From Bin87 sp034423115 (lineage in GTDB: Bacteria > Chloroflexota > Dehalococcoidia > Lucifugimonadales > UBA3495), in the NCBI GenBank assembly GCA_034423115.1, contig DAOUJD010000032.1, positions 1-64,000 of the forward strand: a stretch of DNA of 64,000 bases, written 5' to 3'. Shown piece by piece: positions 1 to 9,598 of the stretch. The translations under genes and the position numbers were made by a program. The notes under the pieces were generated by a model that saw only the letters and a list, made by a program, of their open reading frames with translations, was not told the DNA's origin and searched no databases. Within the stretch, counting starts at the first letter, position 1. Every line of letters begins with the position of its first letter.

Positions 1-321
<321 letters not shown>

Positions 322-975
322 TGGTTCTGAAAGTAGGAATATCCTGGCCCACTCATGGAGAAAATCCCCGGCTACTTGGGAATCGTGGACGATAAGCACG
401 CTTTCCCAGGAACGCTCGGCCCTCTCGGTTATGTTGAAGGACCCCATCCAGACCGTGTGGGCTGTCCATTCTATTTTCCTCTCGCCTTTTACATGGATTG
501 GCTCTGCGAATACAAGGAATTTGTTGTGCATCGACGGAGTTGGGATATTTTCCTGATTCCTTGCCCCTACGCACCTCACAGCGTCGAACGTGGGGGGTGG
601 TTCGGGGCCGGCCATTATGCCAGCAGGAATGATATTCGTGCCCTCTGGGAGTGGAGGTGGAGCGGGAAGGGGCAGTAACTCTCTGCGCCCGTCCGCGGCG
701 GGTATGATGGCTTGGTACGCCTTTCTGAGATTTTGGGTCCGGCGTCTTTCCCACTCTTCTTGGCCCAGGTATGGGCGAAGGAATTTTTCCTTCTGTATCA
801 GGATGGCACACGGTATCGTTGCAAGTGCACTCAGGATGCCGGGATGCGTCAGCCAAGCGACTGCCCCAAAACACTGGAGGTTCTTATTGCGCATTTTCTC
901 TATGAGGGTGGTCAGCCGAATGGGTAGGTCGTCAAATACTGCCTCGACACTGGTGGGGCTCGTGTGCTCCCGCAT
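322..975 (-). pseudogene. Phospholipase-D-like (PLDc_2-type) protein, 3' end cut by IS630
   Basis: Read from ATG at 975, with AGGAG eight bases upstream, the minus strand is open through 322 and continues without a stop antisense through the transposase to base 1. It is therefore easily missed by stop-to-stop ORF calling. The protein begins MREHTSPTSVEAVF and near residue 150 has HNKFLVF followed by VWMGSFNITERAE and ESVLIVHD. This is one HxK...GSxN half of the PLD superfamily active site, whose members are phosphodiesterases or nucleases. The expected Asp of HKD is not at the classical spacing. The last native residues are EWARIFLLSEPL, at the CTAG junction. It follows a small membrane-protein gene by 53 bp and is probably co-transcribed with it. 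Confidence 0.7.
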
Positions 976-1028
976 GGTGGCTCTCCTAATTTACCGGCAT
1001 CCATTTTGACGAGTTGCGCCTCAACACT

Positions 1029-1550
1029 CTAGCGGAATATTCGCGGAGATTCCTCTAGCGCTTCTATCAAGTCCCGCTGGAATGTGTGTGTCACCTTCTT
1101 CCGGGACTTTCGCAACCACAGCCTTCGCCAATCGGCCTCTGGCGTCTCGCAAGTGAATACCAAGTCCGCATGAAAACAAAAGCAATGTATATAAATGAAC
1201 TGGGAATCTTCGCCTTGCGGGTAGTCGCAGGTCTGTTTCCAACCGCTCTCGCAGGGCCTTGTTTTCCACCCAACCGGTTCCGTTGCGGATTGGCTGATAC
1301 AATATAGGCCAATGTCGGAATAGGCGACAGCAACCTTTCTGATTCTCCAGCCAAAGCTGTGAGCGTTATGTTCTAGGGAAACCAGGAACATATCGTCGGC
1401 TATTGGTTCGAGTTTCACCGTTGGTAATTCGCTCCGTTTCCTTGCCAGGTAATTCGACACGACAAAGCCTATACCAACGATGGCAGCAATAGCGGCTATC
1501 ACAGAAGCAGAGGCTGCAACCACAGTCAACATGAATGCATGTTGATCCAT
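1029..1550 (-). CDS. Hypothetical membrane-anchored protein
   Basis: 173 residues. The N-terminus is a single hydrophobic helix (about residues 7-33), followed by basic residues ARKRS and a soluble domain of about 140 residues with many Cys, Trp and aromatic residues. GAGGAAAG lies 6-9 bases before the ATG, supporting the start. I do not recognise the family. The gene precedes the truncated PLD-like gene on the same strand, so a two-gene unit is likely. Base composition is more AT-rich than mfd. Confidence 0.65.
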   Translation of the reverse strand: MDQHAFMLTVVAASASVIAAIAAIVGIGFVVSNYLARKRSELPTVKLEPIADDMFLVSLEHNAHSFGWRIRKVAVAYSDIGLYCISQSATEPVGWKTRPCESGWKQTCDYPQGEDSQFIYIHCFCFHADLVFTCETPEADWRRLWLRKSRKKVTHTFQRDLIEALEESPRIFR

Positions 1551-1563
1551 CGAATTTCTTTCC

Positions 1564-1758
1564 TCACCCCGCCATTTCCGTCAGGTACTCCTGGGGACGG
1601 TCGCCCTTGCTGCGGTTGCAGTTGGGGCAGAGTAGCTAGAGGTTCTCCAGGTGGTCCGCACCGCCCCTCCCTTGGTGCTGCTCAATTTCTCCGTGCCGCT
1701 CCATCAGTGGGACCGCGCCATGCTTACTGCGGCCTTGCTCTGCCTCCGCCAACCCCAT
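1564..1758 (-). pseudogene. HNH-endonuclease-like remnant
   Basis: The minus strand reads a short peptide in which DHLENL, an in-frame TAG (1636-1638), and then LLCPNCNRSKGDRPQEYL are recognisable. The second part matches the end of small HNH nucleases (NLQLLCPxCNRxKGDR). The expected His-His pair upstream is replaced by GEIEQHQGRGG. The stop codon, the lost metal residues and the short length make this a decayed fragment. Confidence 0.4.
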
Positions 1759-1865
1759 CTGGGCAGCGTTATATACGCATTCCTCTTCCAAAATGAGACA
1801 CTGCCCTCTCCCTGGAAGAGGGGGAGAATATAGCGGCTAGGGGACAGGTCTCTCACGCGCCTCCC

Positions 1866-4800
1866 CTATCCTGCCAACGCCTTGACCCGGTCCTGGAACG
1901 ATTGCAGCCGTTCCAACACCCTGGTCAGCCGCAGGAACCACTGGTCGCCCAGGCGGCGGGTAGGCATGTGAATCCGCTGGTTGCCCACACTGGCCGATGG
2001 GCCCAATGCCCTTTGCAGCGGCTGTCTGGCCCCGCCAACCGCTACCTTCAGGTTGACCGTTATCCCGTCGCTGCCCTGAAGAATCGACTCTACCCCAAGG
2101 CGGCCTGCCAGGGCCCTCAGTTCGGCCACCCGGAGCAGGTTCTCAACCTCATCGGGCGGAGGGCCGAAACGGTCTTTGAGTTCCTCCGCCAACTCCGGCG
2201 CTTCGTGGCGTTCCCGTATTCGGGCCGCCCGCTGGTATATGGAAAGCCGGGACGCCATGTGCGGAATGTAGCTCTCCGGGATGCGGGCGGGCATCTGAAG
2301 CTCCACGCGGGGCAGGTCGGCCATCAGTGCGCTGCCGGTGGAGTCGTCCCCTCCCTCGCCGTGCTGCAATTCGTCCACGGCCTCCTTGAGCAACTGCCCG
2401 TAGAGGTCAAGGCCCACTTCCCGTATGTGGCCGCTCTGGGCCGAGCCGAGGAGGTTGCCCGCGCCGCGTATCTCAAGATCACGCATGGCGATGCGGAACC
2501 CGGCCCCCAACTCCGACGCCTCCAGGATGGCCTCCAGGCGACGATGAGCAGCGTCAGTTATGCGCCTGTCGCCCGGGACCAACATGTAGGCATAGGCCCG
2601 GTGGTCGCCCCTGCCGACGCGTCCCCGAAGCTGGTAGAGCTGGGCGAGGCCGAAACGGTCGGCCCGGTCCACGATCAGGGTGTTGACGTTGGGCATGTCC
2701 AGGCCCGATTCAATGATGGTGGTGCACAGGAGGACATCCGCCTCGCCGTTGGCGAAGGAGTACATCACGTCCTCCAAGTCGGCCTCGGCCATCTGCCCGT
2801 GGCCAATGAGCAGGCGGGCCTGGGGGACCAGTTCGGCCAACTCCGCGGCCTTCTGCTCAATAGACCTGACCCGGTTATGCAGGAAGAACACCTGCCCCCC
2901 ACGTTCCATCTCCCGCAGGATGGCCTCCTTGATGACCTCCTCACTGTACTCGCTGACGAAGGTCTTGACCGGCAGCCGCGCTTCGGGCGCGGTGTCCATG
3001 GTGCTCAGGTCGCGGATGCCGGACAGGGCCAGGTTCAAAGTGCGCGGGATAGGGGTCGCGCTCAGGGTCAGCACGTCCACCTCCCGGCGCAGCTTCTTCA
3101 GTTGTTCCTTGTGGGATACGCCAAACCGCTGCTCCTCGTCCACCACGGCCAGACCAAGGTTCTTGAACCGGACGTCCTTCTGCAACAACCGGTGGGTGCC
3201 GATGACAATATCGAGGGTCCCATCTTTCAGGTTCCGGATAACCTGTTGCTGTTCCTTCCTGGTGCGGAAGCGACTCAACACGTCCACCTTGATCGGGTAG
3301 GGACTGAGACGTTCGCTGAAGGTTGCGTAGTGCTGCTGGGCCAGCACGGTTGTCGGCACCAGCAGCCCAACCTGCATCCCGTCATTAACAGTCTTGAAGG
3401 ACGCCCGCAGGGCGATTTCGGTCTTGCCATAACCAACATCCCCGCAGATCAGCCGGTCCATGGGCCTGGTCTGCTCCATGTCGGTCTTGACATCGCCGAT
3501 TGCGGCCGCCTGGTCCGGGGTCTCCTCGTAAGGGAAGGAGTCCTCCAACTCCTGCTGCCACACCGAGTCGGCCGAAAACTCGTGCCCCTCGGCCAACTCC
3601 CTGGCCGCCTGCACCCGCAGCAGTTCCGACGCCATCTCCCGTGCCGCGCCCTTGACCCGTTGCTTCACTCGCGCCCACTCGGCTGAACCCAACCTTGTCA
3701 GGTTAGGCGGATGGTCATGTGGGCCAACGTAAGCCGTCACCCGGTCGAGATGCTCAGTGGGGACGTACAACTTGTCATTTTCGGCATATTCGAGGACCAG
3801 GTATTCCTTCTCATTGGAATCCCGCCCACCGCCCCGTGCAGCATCCGCTCCGTCGTCGCCCATCCGGGTTGTGCCGGCGAACCGCGCCACGCCGTGGTCG
3901 ATGTGGACCACGAAACTGCCCTCCACGAGATCGGAAAGACTGGTAATCTCCGCACCCGGTTCAGCCCGGCGCGGACTCCGGTAGCGCCGCTCCTTGACCG
4001 TTCCGAAAAGCTCGGCGTCACTGAGGAGCATAAGCGGCGTCACATTTGGATGGGCTTGGCCCGTCCCGTCCCCGCTGCCGCCATCCCCATTGGCGATGGA
4101 TACAGCGTCCATGTACCAGCCTTCCCGCAGTGAACCGGGTACGATCAGCACTTCGCCAGGGCCAGGGGAATGGTCCACCCTGGAAGACACGGTGGCGTGT
4201 ATGCCCTGTTCCTCGAGGATTTCGGAGAGACGCCGGGCGTGTTGCGTGACAGCTATGATGGCCTTGCCCTGCTGGCGGAACCGCCGGGCGTCGCTTCCCA
4301 ACTGCTCCAGCCGCCCGTAATAGGGCGGCGCGGGCTGGAAAAGCTTGTCCTCGCCTTCGCCCAACCATCCCTGGACCAGGAGCCGCGGCCGGCGCTCCAA
4401 CTCCGAAGAGAAATCATCCCAAGGAAGGAAGGGGGACGGGAAACCCCGGGGGAGCTCCCCACGGTCTTCTCTCCCGGCTCTCATGCGGTCGAAACGTTCT
4501 TCCAGGTCCCGTGCTTCCGTGTCGATCTGGCCGGGCAGGTCCAGGACAATGCGGGCGTCTTCAGGCAGATACTCCAGGAGGCTTACATGATTGAGCAGCC
4601 CGCTGTAGAAGGTCAGGGTCTCCTGATTGGGAGCCGAGAGGAGGCCGGCAAGTTCCTCCTCGATGCGCTCCCGCAGGTCCGGCCCGCAGTGTCGGAAGTC
4701 CATCCTTCCGATCAGCTCGTCAAACCGCTCCCGGTCCACGAAGGCTGTCAATTGCTCCCGCGCCGGGATGATGCTCACCCGGTCTACGCTGCCGGTTGGA

Positions 4801-5534
4801 CCGCCGGCAGAATCCCGCCCACCACCCCGCACGGCAGCCAGGGAACGTTGGGTGTGGGGGTCGAACCTGCGTATGGTCTCCACCTCGTCGTCCCATAGCT
4901 CGATGCGAAACGGAAACTCTGAGTTGGCGGGGAAAATATCCAGGATGCCGCCGCGAAGGCTGAACGTTCCGGGAACCTCGACCACCGGCTCGCTGTGGTA
5001 TCCCAACTCGACCCAGCGCGGCAGGACCTGGTCCAGTCTGATCCGCTGGCCGACGCTCCAGGTGTTGCTTTCCGCATCACCGGTGTCCCGCCCTGCCATC
5101 ACCTTCATCGGCAGAGTGCCTCGCAGCGCCGCACTCACCGACGCCACTACCAGGGGCGCAGGGTATTCCTCACGGTCCCCGGGCCTGTAGGCACAGGCCA
5201 GCGACGCCAGGGATGCCAGGCGCTGATTGACGGTGTTGGCGTCCACGGCCAACCGTTCGAAGGGAAGCACCTCCGGTTCCGGCAGCAGGTGGACCGGTCC
5301 ATCTTCCCCAAGATAGGTAAGAATCTGGTCGTGGAGCCTACGGGCATCCTCGGGCCGAGGCGTAATGACTAGGGTTGGAACACGGTGGAACTCCCATACC
5401 GCAGCGATATACGCTGCCCTGGCTCCCTGACGGACCGTAGCCTCGAAAGGCTCCTCGGGTGACCCATCCGCCTTTCCCGGTCCGGAAAACATCGGGTGCC
5501 GGTTGACCAGATCAAGAACGCCCCTCAGTGACAT
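1866..5534 (-). CDS. mfd: Transcription-repair coupling factor Mfd
   Basis: A 1222-residue superfamily 2 translocase that removes RNA polymerase stalled at DNA lesions and recruits UvrA. Order: UvrB-like N-terminal modules; the RNA-polymerase-interacting/CarD-like region at about residues 525-550 (LVEGSFVVHIDHGVARF); Walker A GDVGYGKTE near residue 697; the DEEQ box (DEEQRFGV) near 797; the second RecA lobe; and the C-terminal TRCF domain. I chose the ATG at 5534 (MSLRGVLDLVNRHPMF). The frame stays open upstream to 5930, but those 132 residues are low in family similarity, would overlap proB, and would exceed the usual 1150-1200 length. It is divergent from proB. Confidence 0.96.
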   Translation of the reverse strand: MSLRGVLDLVNRHPMFSGPGKADGSPEEPFEATVRQGARAAYIAAVWEFHRVPTLVITPRPEDARRLHDQILTYLGEDGPVHLLPEPEVLPFERLAVDANTVNQRLASLASLACAYRPGDREEYPAPLVVASVSAALRGTLPMKVMAGRDTGDAESNTWSVGQRIRLDQVLPRWVELGYHSEPVVEVPGTFSLRGGILDIFPANSEFPFRIELWDDEVETIRRFDPHTQRSLAAVRGGGRDSAGGPTGSVDRVSIIPAREQLTAFVDRERFDELIGRMDFRHCGPDLRERIEEELAGLLSAPNQETLTFYSGLLNHVSLLEYLPEDARIVLDLPGQIDTEARDLEERFDRMRAGREDRGELPRGFPSPFLPWDDFSSELERRPRLLVQGWLGEGEDKLFQPAPPYYGRLEQLGSDARRFRQQGKAIIAVTQHARRLSEILEEQGIHATVSSRVDHSPGPGEVLIVPGSLREGWYMDAVSIANGDGGSGDGTGQAHPNVTPLMLLSDAELFGTVKERRYRSPRRAEPGAEITSLSDLVEGSFVVHIDHGVARFAGTTRMGDDGADAARGGGRDSNEKEYLVLEYAENDKLYVPTEHLDRVTAYVGPHDHPPNLTRLGSAEWARVKQRVKGAAREMASELLRVQAARELAEGHEFSADSVWQQELEDSFPYEETPDQAAAIGDVKTDMEQTRPMDRLICGDVGYGKTEIALRASFKTVNDGMQVGLLVPTTVLAQQHYATFSERLSPYPIKVDVLSRFRTRKEQQQVIRNLKDGTLDIVIGTHRLLQKDVRFKNLGLAVVDEEQRFGVSHKEQLKKLRREVDVLTLSATPIPRTLNLALSGIRDLSTMDTAPEARLPVKTFVSEYSEEVIKEAILREMERGGQVFFLHNRVRSIEQKAAELAELVPQARLLIGHGQMAEADLEDVMYSFANGEADVLLCTTIIESGLDMPNVNTLIVDRADRFGLAQLYQLRGRVGRGDHRAYAYMLVPGDRRITDAAHRRLEAILEASELGAGFRIAMRDLEIRGAGNLLGSAQSGHIREVGLDLYGQLLKEAVDELQHGEGGDDSTGSALMADLPRVELQMPARIPESYIPHMASRLSIYQRAARIRERHEAPELAEELKDRFGPPPDEVENLLRVAELRALAGRLGVESILQGSDGITVNLKVAVGGARQPLQRALGPSASVGNQRIHMPTRRLGDQWFLRLTRVLERLQSFQDRVKALAG

Positions 5535-5837
5535 AGACCCACACTTCCAGTTGGAATTTTGACCGCAGCCCGGACGGTCCGGCGCGGCCAATCTCATTAC
5601 ACACGTCCAAACGGACACACGTCTAAACGGGCTGACGCACAATGCCAGCCCCATTAGCATTATTCTATGCCCGGAGAGTATCTCCGAACAAGGGAAACTC
5701 GACCTTGACGCGCCGCAATCATGGGCTTGTCGTAACATCGCCGTGATATAATCACCATCGGCCACATCGCCCTTCCAGACGCGCCAGTAGCCAATAGCCA
5801 CTACCCGCCACGGAGCACCGACCAGCGGTCGCCAAGC
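5535..5837. other. Divergent mfd-proB intergenic region
   Basis: About 300 bp between the chosen mfd start and proB. It must hold both promoters. I see no clear hairpin or RNA gene. The mfd frame is open through it by chance (GC-rich). Confidence 0.5.
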
Positions 5838-6995
5838 ATGACCAGCCGTCAGGAAACACCCTACAAGAGAATAGTCATCAAGGCGGGCACCAGCGTACTG
5901 ACCCGCCCGCCCGACCACCGGACGCTGCACCGACCCGTGATAAGCGGACTGGTAGACCAGATAGCCCGTCTCCGCGACCGCTCAGTCGAGGTATTGCTGG
6001 TCACATCAGGGGCAGTTGCCGCCGGACGAGATGCCTTGGGACGTTACGAGGACGGCCATGACATCGTATCCCGGCAGGTCTTGGCCGCCGTGGGCCAGAG
6101 CCGGTTGATGGGGGTGTACCAGGAACTGTTCGCCTCCCACGGCATCGAGACCGCACAAGCCCTTCTCACCGCCGCCGACCTGTCCCACCGCCCATCTTAC
6201 CTGAACGTGCGCAACACCCTGAGACGACTGCTTGACCTGGGGGTGGTCCCGGTCCTGAACGAGAACGATGTAGTCGCGGTGGATGAAATCGGTGAGGTGT
6301 TCGGGGACAACGACCGCCTGTCTGCCCTGCTGGCAACCCTGGTCGACGCCGACCTGCTCCTGATATTGACCGACATTGAGGGTCTCTACACCGCCGACCC
6401 CCACCTGGACACAAACGCCAGGCTCATCCCCTGGGTGGAGGAAGTTGACTCCAATATCGAGTCCCTGGCGGGTGGCGGGCTCAATCCCTGGGCGCGCGGA
6501 GGGATGCCAACCAAGATCGATGCCGCGCGGTTGGTGACCAAGTCCGGCATCGCCATGATTATGTGCAACGGCCTGACTGAGGACGCGGTGTTGCGGGCTA
6601 TTTCCTCTCGAAAAGGCTGTCAGGGCTTCGGCACCCTGTTCCAACCCTCGGCCGATAAGCTGGAGGCGCGCAAACGCTGGATGCTCAGCGCCGTGTTCCC
6701 CACAGCTTCAAACACGGGTGAGGTGTTCGTTGACGCGGGAGCAGCCTCTGCTCTGGAAGCGGACCATCGCAGCCTGCTCCCCGCGGGAGTCCATGAGGTG
6801 AAAGGCCAGTTCCAGAGGGGCGACATCATTTACATCATGGGCATAGAGGGGCGCAGAATCGCCTGCGGAATCGCCAACTACGCCGCCGAGGACGTGGCCC
6901 GGATCCGGGGACTGCATTCCCACCATATTCAGGGCGCCTTGGGGTATCACTACGGACAGGAGGTGGTCCACCGAAATAATCTGGTGCTATTGTAG
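5838..6995 (+). CDS. proB: Glutamate 5-kinase
   Basis: Phosphorylates L-glutamate to glutamyl-5-phosphate, the first step of proline synthesis in the cytosol. It has 385 residues: an amino-acid kinase domain starting YKRIVIKAGTSVLTR, with VTSGAVAAGRDALG, LNENDVV and FGDNDRLSALLA, and a C-terminal PUA domain (about 285-370). This is the family's usual two-domain form. No Shine-Dalgarno is evident before the ATG. proA lies downstream, but two retropepsin-like genes separate the pair, so proline feedback control probably acts on this enzyme as usual. Confidence 0.96.
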   Translation: MTSRQETPYKRIVIKAGTSVLTRPPDHRTLHRPVISGLVDQIARLRDRSVEVLLVTSGAVAAGRDALGRYEDGHDIVSRQVLAAVGQSRLMGVYQELFASHGIETAQALLTAADLSHRPSYLNVRNTLRRLLDLGVVPVLNENDVVAVDEIGEVFGDNDRLSALLATLVDADLLLILTDIEGLYTADPHLDTNARLIPWVEEVDSNIESLAGGGLNPWARGGMPTKIDAARLVTKSGIAMIMCNGLTEDAVLRAISSRKGCQGFGTLFQPSADKLEARKRWMLSAVFPTASNTGEVFVDAGAASALEADHRSLLPAGVHEVKGQFQRGDIIYIMGIEGRRIACGIANYAAEDVARIRGLHSHHIQGALGYHYGQEVVHRNNLVLL

Positions 6996-7016
6996 TCATA
7001 CGTGAGGTAGTGTGAG

Positions 7017-7421
7017 ATGGGCAGATTTCAGGTCAAGATCGGAATCAAAGGACCGAAAAACAATTGCTTCGAGCAGCTCAACGCCTGGGTGGACAACCGT
7101 CCCGGTCACATGATCGTGCCTGCGACCGTGTTGGAAAGACTCGGTTACACCCCGACTCGCCGCAGGTATTTCATCCTGGAAGATGGCGGCGAGGCATTGC
7201 TGGGAACATGCAAGATAGCGGTGCGAATCAGTGGACAGACAAGGCTAGTATCCTGCCTGTTCGACGAAGAAGACCGCGAGGTACGGCTCGGCTCGAACAC
7301 TCTTCAGACGTTCAACCTGGAAGTCGACCCCGCGGAGGAGACCCTCATGCCAATGATGCTGCGGCTGCCGAGTTTCCGGCTAGAGGGTGATGAAGGCAAG
7401 TATGTACACAGCAACAATTGA
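7017..7421 (+). CDS. Retropepsin-like (clan AA aspartyl protease fold) protein, copy A
   Basis: 134 residues, 21 bp after proB. The layout is that of single-domain bacterial retropepsin-like proteins: AWVDNRPGHMIVP (position of the DTGA active-site loop), VLERLGYTP, an acidic DGG turn, then LGSNTLQTFNLEVDP and a hydrophobic end. The loop reads VDNR rather than DTG, so catalysis is doubtful. It is clearly paralogous to the next gene (about 135 residues, same blocks). Its last codons overlap a vestige of the proA start (7402-7458). Possible role: a processing or regulatory factor, or an inert passenger. Confidence 0.6.
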   Translation: MGRFQVKIGIKGPKNNCFEQLNAWVDNRPGHMIVPATVLERLGYTPTRRRYFILEDGGEALLGTCKIAVRISGQTRLVSCLFDEEDREVRLGSNTLQTFNLEVDPAEETLMPMMLRLPSFRLEGDEGKYVHSNN

Positions 7422-7458
7422 AGACCTGTTGGACCGGCACAGGAGCCAATCGCCATGA
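7402..7458 (+). pseudogene. Vestigial second copy of the proA 5' end
   Basis: An 18-residue frame, MYTATIEDLLDRHRSQSP, matching the true proA start (TITIEDLMDQGRAARAAS). It overlaps the end of retropepsin copy A exactly as the true proA start overlaps the end of copy B. This is best explained by tandem duplication of a retropepsin-plus-proA-start unit followed by loss of the first proA. Confidence 0.7.
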
Positions 7459-7847
7459 CGGTCTTTCAATACCCCCTTGAAGCCGGTGACACGGCGGGGC
7501 AGAGATTTGAACGCATTAAAGCTGTGGTGGACACGGCTGCTTCATACACGCAGGTCAAAGGGTATCTGCTCAGGAGCCTTGGCCACGAACCCACGGACCA
7601 TGAGGAGTTTGAGTTGGCCAATGGGGCCACTGTAGAGTTAGGGACTGCGCTGGTCCCATTGCGGATAGACGGTAAGAAAAGGTCCACCTACTGCATCTTC
7701 GGCAACGATGATGCTGACAATCTGTTGGGCGCCACCACCCTGGAAAACTTCGCTTTGGGAGTAGACCCGCGAAACCACACCTTGATTCCAGTCGTGCTCA
7801 AGCTGCTTGACCTCAAATCGGTGAATGATGATGACGATAACGATTGA
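7455..7847 (+). CDS. Retropepsin-like protein, copy B
   Basis: 130 residues. Blocks: IKAVVDTAASYTQVKG (active-site loop VDTAAS, closer to the canonical DTGAS than copy A), LLRSLGHEP, FELANGATVELGTALVPLRI, LLGATTLENFALGVDP and LIPVVLKL. The order is that of clan AA single-domain proteins such as those annotated retroviral-like aspartic protease. The ATG overlaps the stop of the proA vestige and its own stop lies inside the proA coding region, so translation is likely coupled to proA. Function is not known to me. Unlike copy A it keeps the catalytic Asp-Thr. Confidence 0.6.
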   Translation: MTVFQYPLEAGDTAGQRFERIKAVVDTAASYTQVKGYLLRSLGHEPTDHEEFELANGATVELGTALVPLRIDGKKRSTYCIFGNDDADNLLGATTLENFALGVDPRNHTLIPVVLKLLDLKSVNDDDDND

Positions 7848-9138
7848 AGACCTGATGGACCAGGGCCGGGCCGCGCGCGCCGCATCCCGGTCACTGGCCC
7901 GTCTCCCCACCGAGAAGAAGGACCGGATACTGCTCAACATTGCCGAAGCGCTTGAGGGAGAGCAAGGTCCCGTCCTGGAAGCCAACGCCCTGGACTATGA
8001 GGCGGGGAAGGCTGCGGGCCTGAGCGACGCTCTGCTGGACAGACTTCTCCTGACCAAGGACCGTCTCGACGCCCTGGCGTCCGATGTCCGCCGGGTCGCG
8101 GAGCTCCCGGACCCGGTTGGGGAGCGCCTGGAGTCCCGCACCATGCCCAACGGGCTGCTGGTGGAACGGCGCAGGGTGCCTTTGGGCGTAATCGGCAGCA
8201 TATACGAGAGCCGGCCCAACGTCACCATAGACATCTCCGTTCTGTGCCTCAAGTCCGGCAATGCCTGCATCCTCCGGGGCGGGAAGGAAAGCATCCACTC
8301 CAACGAGGCGCTGTCAAGCCTGGTACGGGACGCCATAAGGCGAGCCGACGGCCCGGTGGACGCGGTGCAGTTCATCGACAACCCTGACCGCTCCCTGGTC
8401 GAGGCCATCCTGGGGATGAAGGAGTATATAGACCTGCTGGTACCGCGCGGGAGCGATGCCCTGATTCGCTACGTCGCCGGGAACGCCACCATGGCCGCGG
8501 TGACCGGCGGCATCGGTGTCTGCCACACCTATATCGACAGAGGCGCGCACCTGGAAAAGGCCGCAGACATCGTGTTCAACGCCAAGGTGCAGCGACCATC
8601 GGTCTGCAACGCCCTGGACACGGTTATCGTCCATTCCGAGATCGCTCCGCAATGCTTGCCCCGCATCGCCAGGGACCTCACCGAAGCCGGAGTGGAACTG
8701 CACTGCGACCGCCGCGCCCTGAGCATACTGGGGCCAGACTCTGCGACGTCCAACGGCGGCAATACGGATTCCGAGACCGGCAGCATCCTCCCGGCCAGCG
8801 AGGAGGACTGGGGGACCGAGTTTCTATCCCTGCTGGCGTCCGTCAAGGTGGTTGATTCGCTGGACGACGCCCTGGAGCACATCGAGACCTACGGTTCGGG
8901 CCACTCAGAGGCCATCATCACCGAGGACCAGGCCGCAGCCCAGCGGTTCCTGGACGAGGTGGACGCCTCCGCTGTGTTCGTCAATGCCAGCACCAGGTTC
9001 AACGACGGCGGTCAGCTCGGCCTGGGAGCCGAGGTGGGCATCAGCACCCAGAAGTTCCACGCCCGGGGCCCGATGGGGCTCCGGGAGTTGACCTCATATA
9101 AATGGGTGGTTATCGGCGACGGACAGATCAGAGGATAG
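7825..9138 (+). CDS. proA: Glutamate-5-semialdehyde dehydrogenase (gamma-glutamyl phosphate reductase)
   Basis: Reduces glutamyl-5-phosphate to glutamate-5-semialdehyde with NADPH, the second step of proline synthesis. 437 residues with the ALDH-like fold: RRVPLGVIGSIYESRPNVT, LKSGNACILRGGKE, the catalytic Cys within QRPSVCNALDT, and the C-terminal NASTRFNDGGQLGLGAEVGIST. It starts within the 3' end of copy B at a run of three ATGs (7825, 7828, 7831) without a strong Shine-Dalgarno, so coupling to the upstream gene is probable. About 25 extra residues near 300 (a Ser/Asn/Gly-rich loop) are unusual but do not touch the core. Confidence 0.95.
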   Translation: MMMTITIEDLMDQGRAARAASRSLARLPTEKKDRILLNIAEALEGEQGPVLEANALDYEAGKAAGLSDALLDRLLLTKDRLDALASDVRRVAELPDPVGERLESRTMPNGLLVERRRVPLGVIGSIYESRPNVTIDISVLCLKSGNACILRGGKESIHSNEALSSLVRDAIRRADGPVDAVQFIDNPDRSLVEAILGMKEYIDLLVPRGSDALIRYVAGNATMAAVTGGIGVCHTYIDRGAHLEKAADIVFNAKVQRPSVCNALDTVIVHSEIAPQCLPRIARDLTEAGVELHCDRRALSILGPDSATSNGGNTDSETGSILPASEEDWGTEFLSLLASVKVVDSLDDALEHIETYGSGHSEAIITEDQAAAQRFLDEVDASAVFVNASTRFNDGGQLGLGAEVGISTQKFHARGPMGLRELTSYKWVVIGDGQIRG

Positions 9139-9214
9139 ACACTGAGAACGCGGGTCCCAGGCGAAGCAGGGGGGTGGCTTGTGCGCTGAGGATCCATCTC
9201 CAGGAGGGGCGGCT

Positions 9215-9517
9215 GTGGCGGACTTTTTCTATGAGCGCGAGGTGCGGACCCCTTATTCCGAGGCCTACACGATTCAGGAGGGCCAACGACAGGTGGGCAG
9301 GATAGACATCCATTTTGCCTTCGACCTGGTCCATGCCGCCATCGCCGTAGACGAGAGTTTGACCCAGGACGAAATCCAGGACATCATCACATACGTTGAC
9401 GAGGATATAATTGACGCGGTGGGCATCCCGCGCGAAGGATTCGTCATCCATGTGTTCCAGGGCCGGGAAACTGACGTATTCACCGACGACGACATGGACG
9501 ACGAGGATGAGTATTAG
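9215..9517 (+). CDS. Small acidic hypothetical protein
   Basis: 100 residues from GTG 9215, chosen because AGGAGG ends seven bases upstream; an upstream in-frame TTG at 9179 has no such site. The protein (VADFFYEREVRTPYSEAY...) has a compact alpha/beta-looking core and an extremely acidic end, DVFTDDDMDDEDEY. It has no Cys and no membrane segment. Not recognised. It follows proA by 76 bp on the same strand. Confidence 0.6.
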   Translation: MADFFYEREVRTPYSEAYTIQEGQRQVGRIDIHFAFDLVHAAIAVDESLTQDEIQDIITYVDEDIIDAVGIPREGFVIHVFQGRETDVFTDDDMDDEDEY

Positions 9518-9598
9518 GGGATTATTCCGCGCCCAATACCCATAGCCAAGTTCCCAGGTTGAGATACCGTTGCCATGCAACAGTAGAAGGAGGCGGCA

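Noticed and set aside
1902..3686. 594-residue plus-strand ORF
   Set aside because: Antisense to mfd, with no recognisable domain; a shadow of mfd codon usage.
5535..5930. Upstream extension of mfd (132 residues)
   Set aside because: Open frame only; overlaps proB, no family similarity, and exceeds the normal Mfd length. High GC keeps the frame open.
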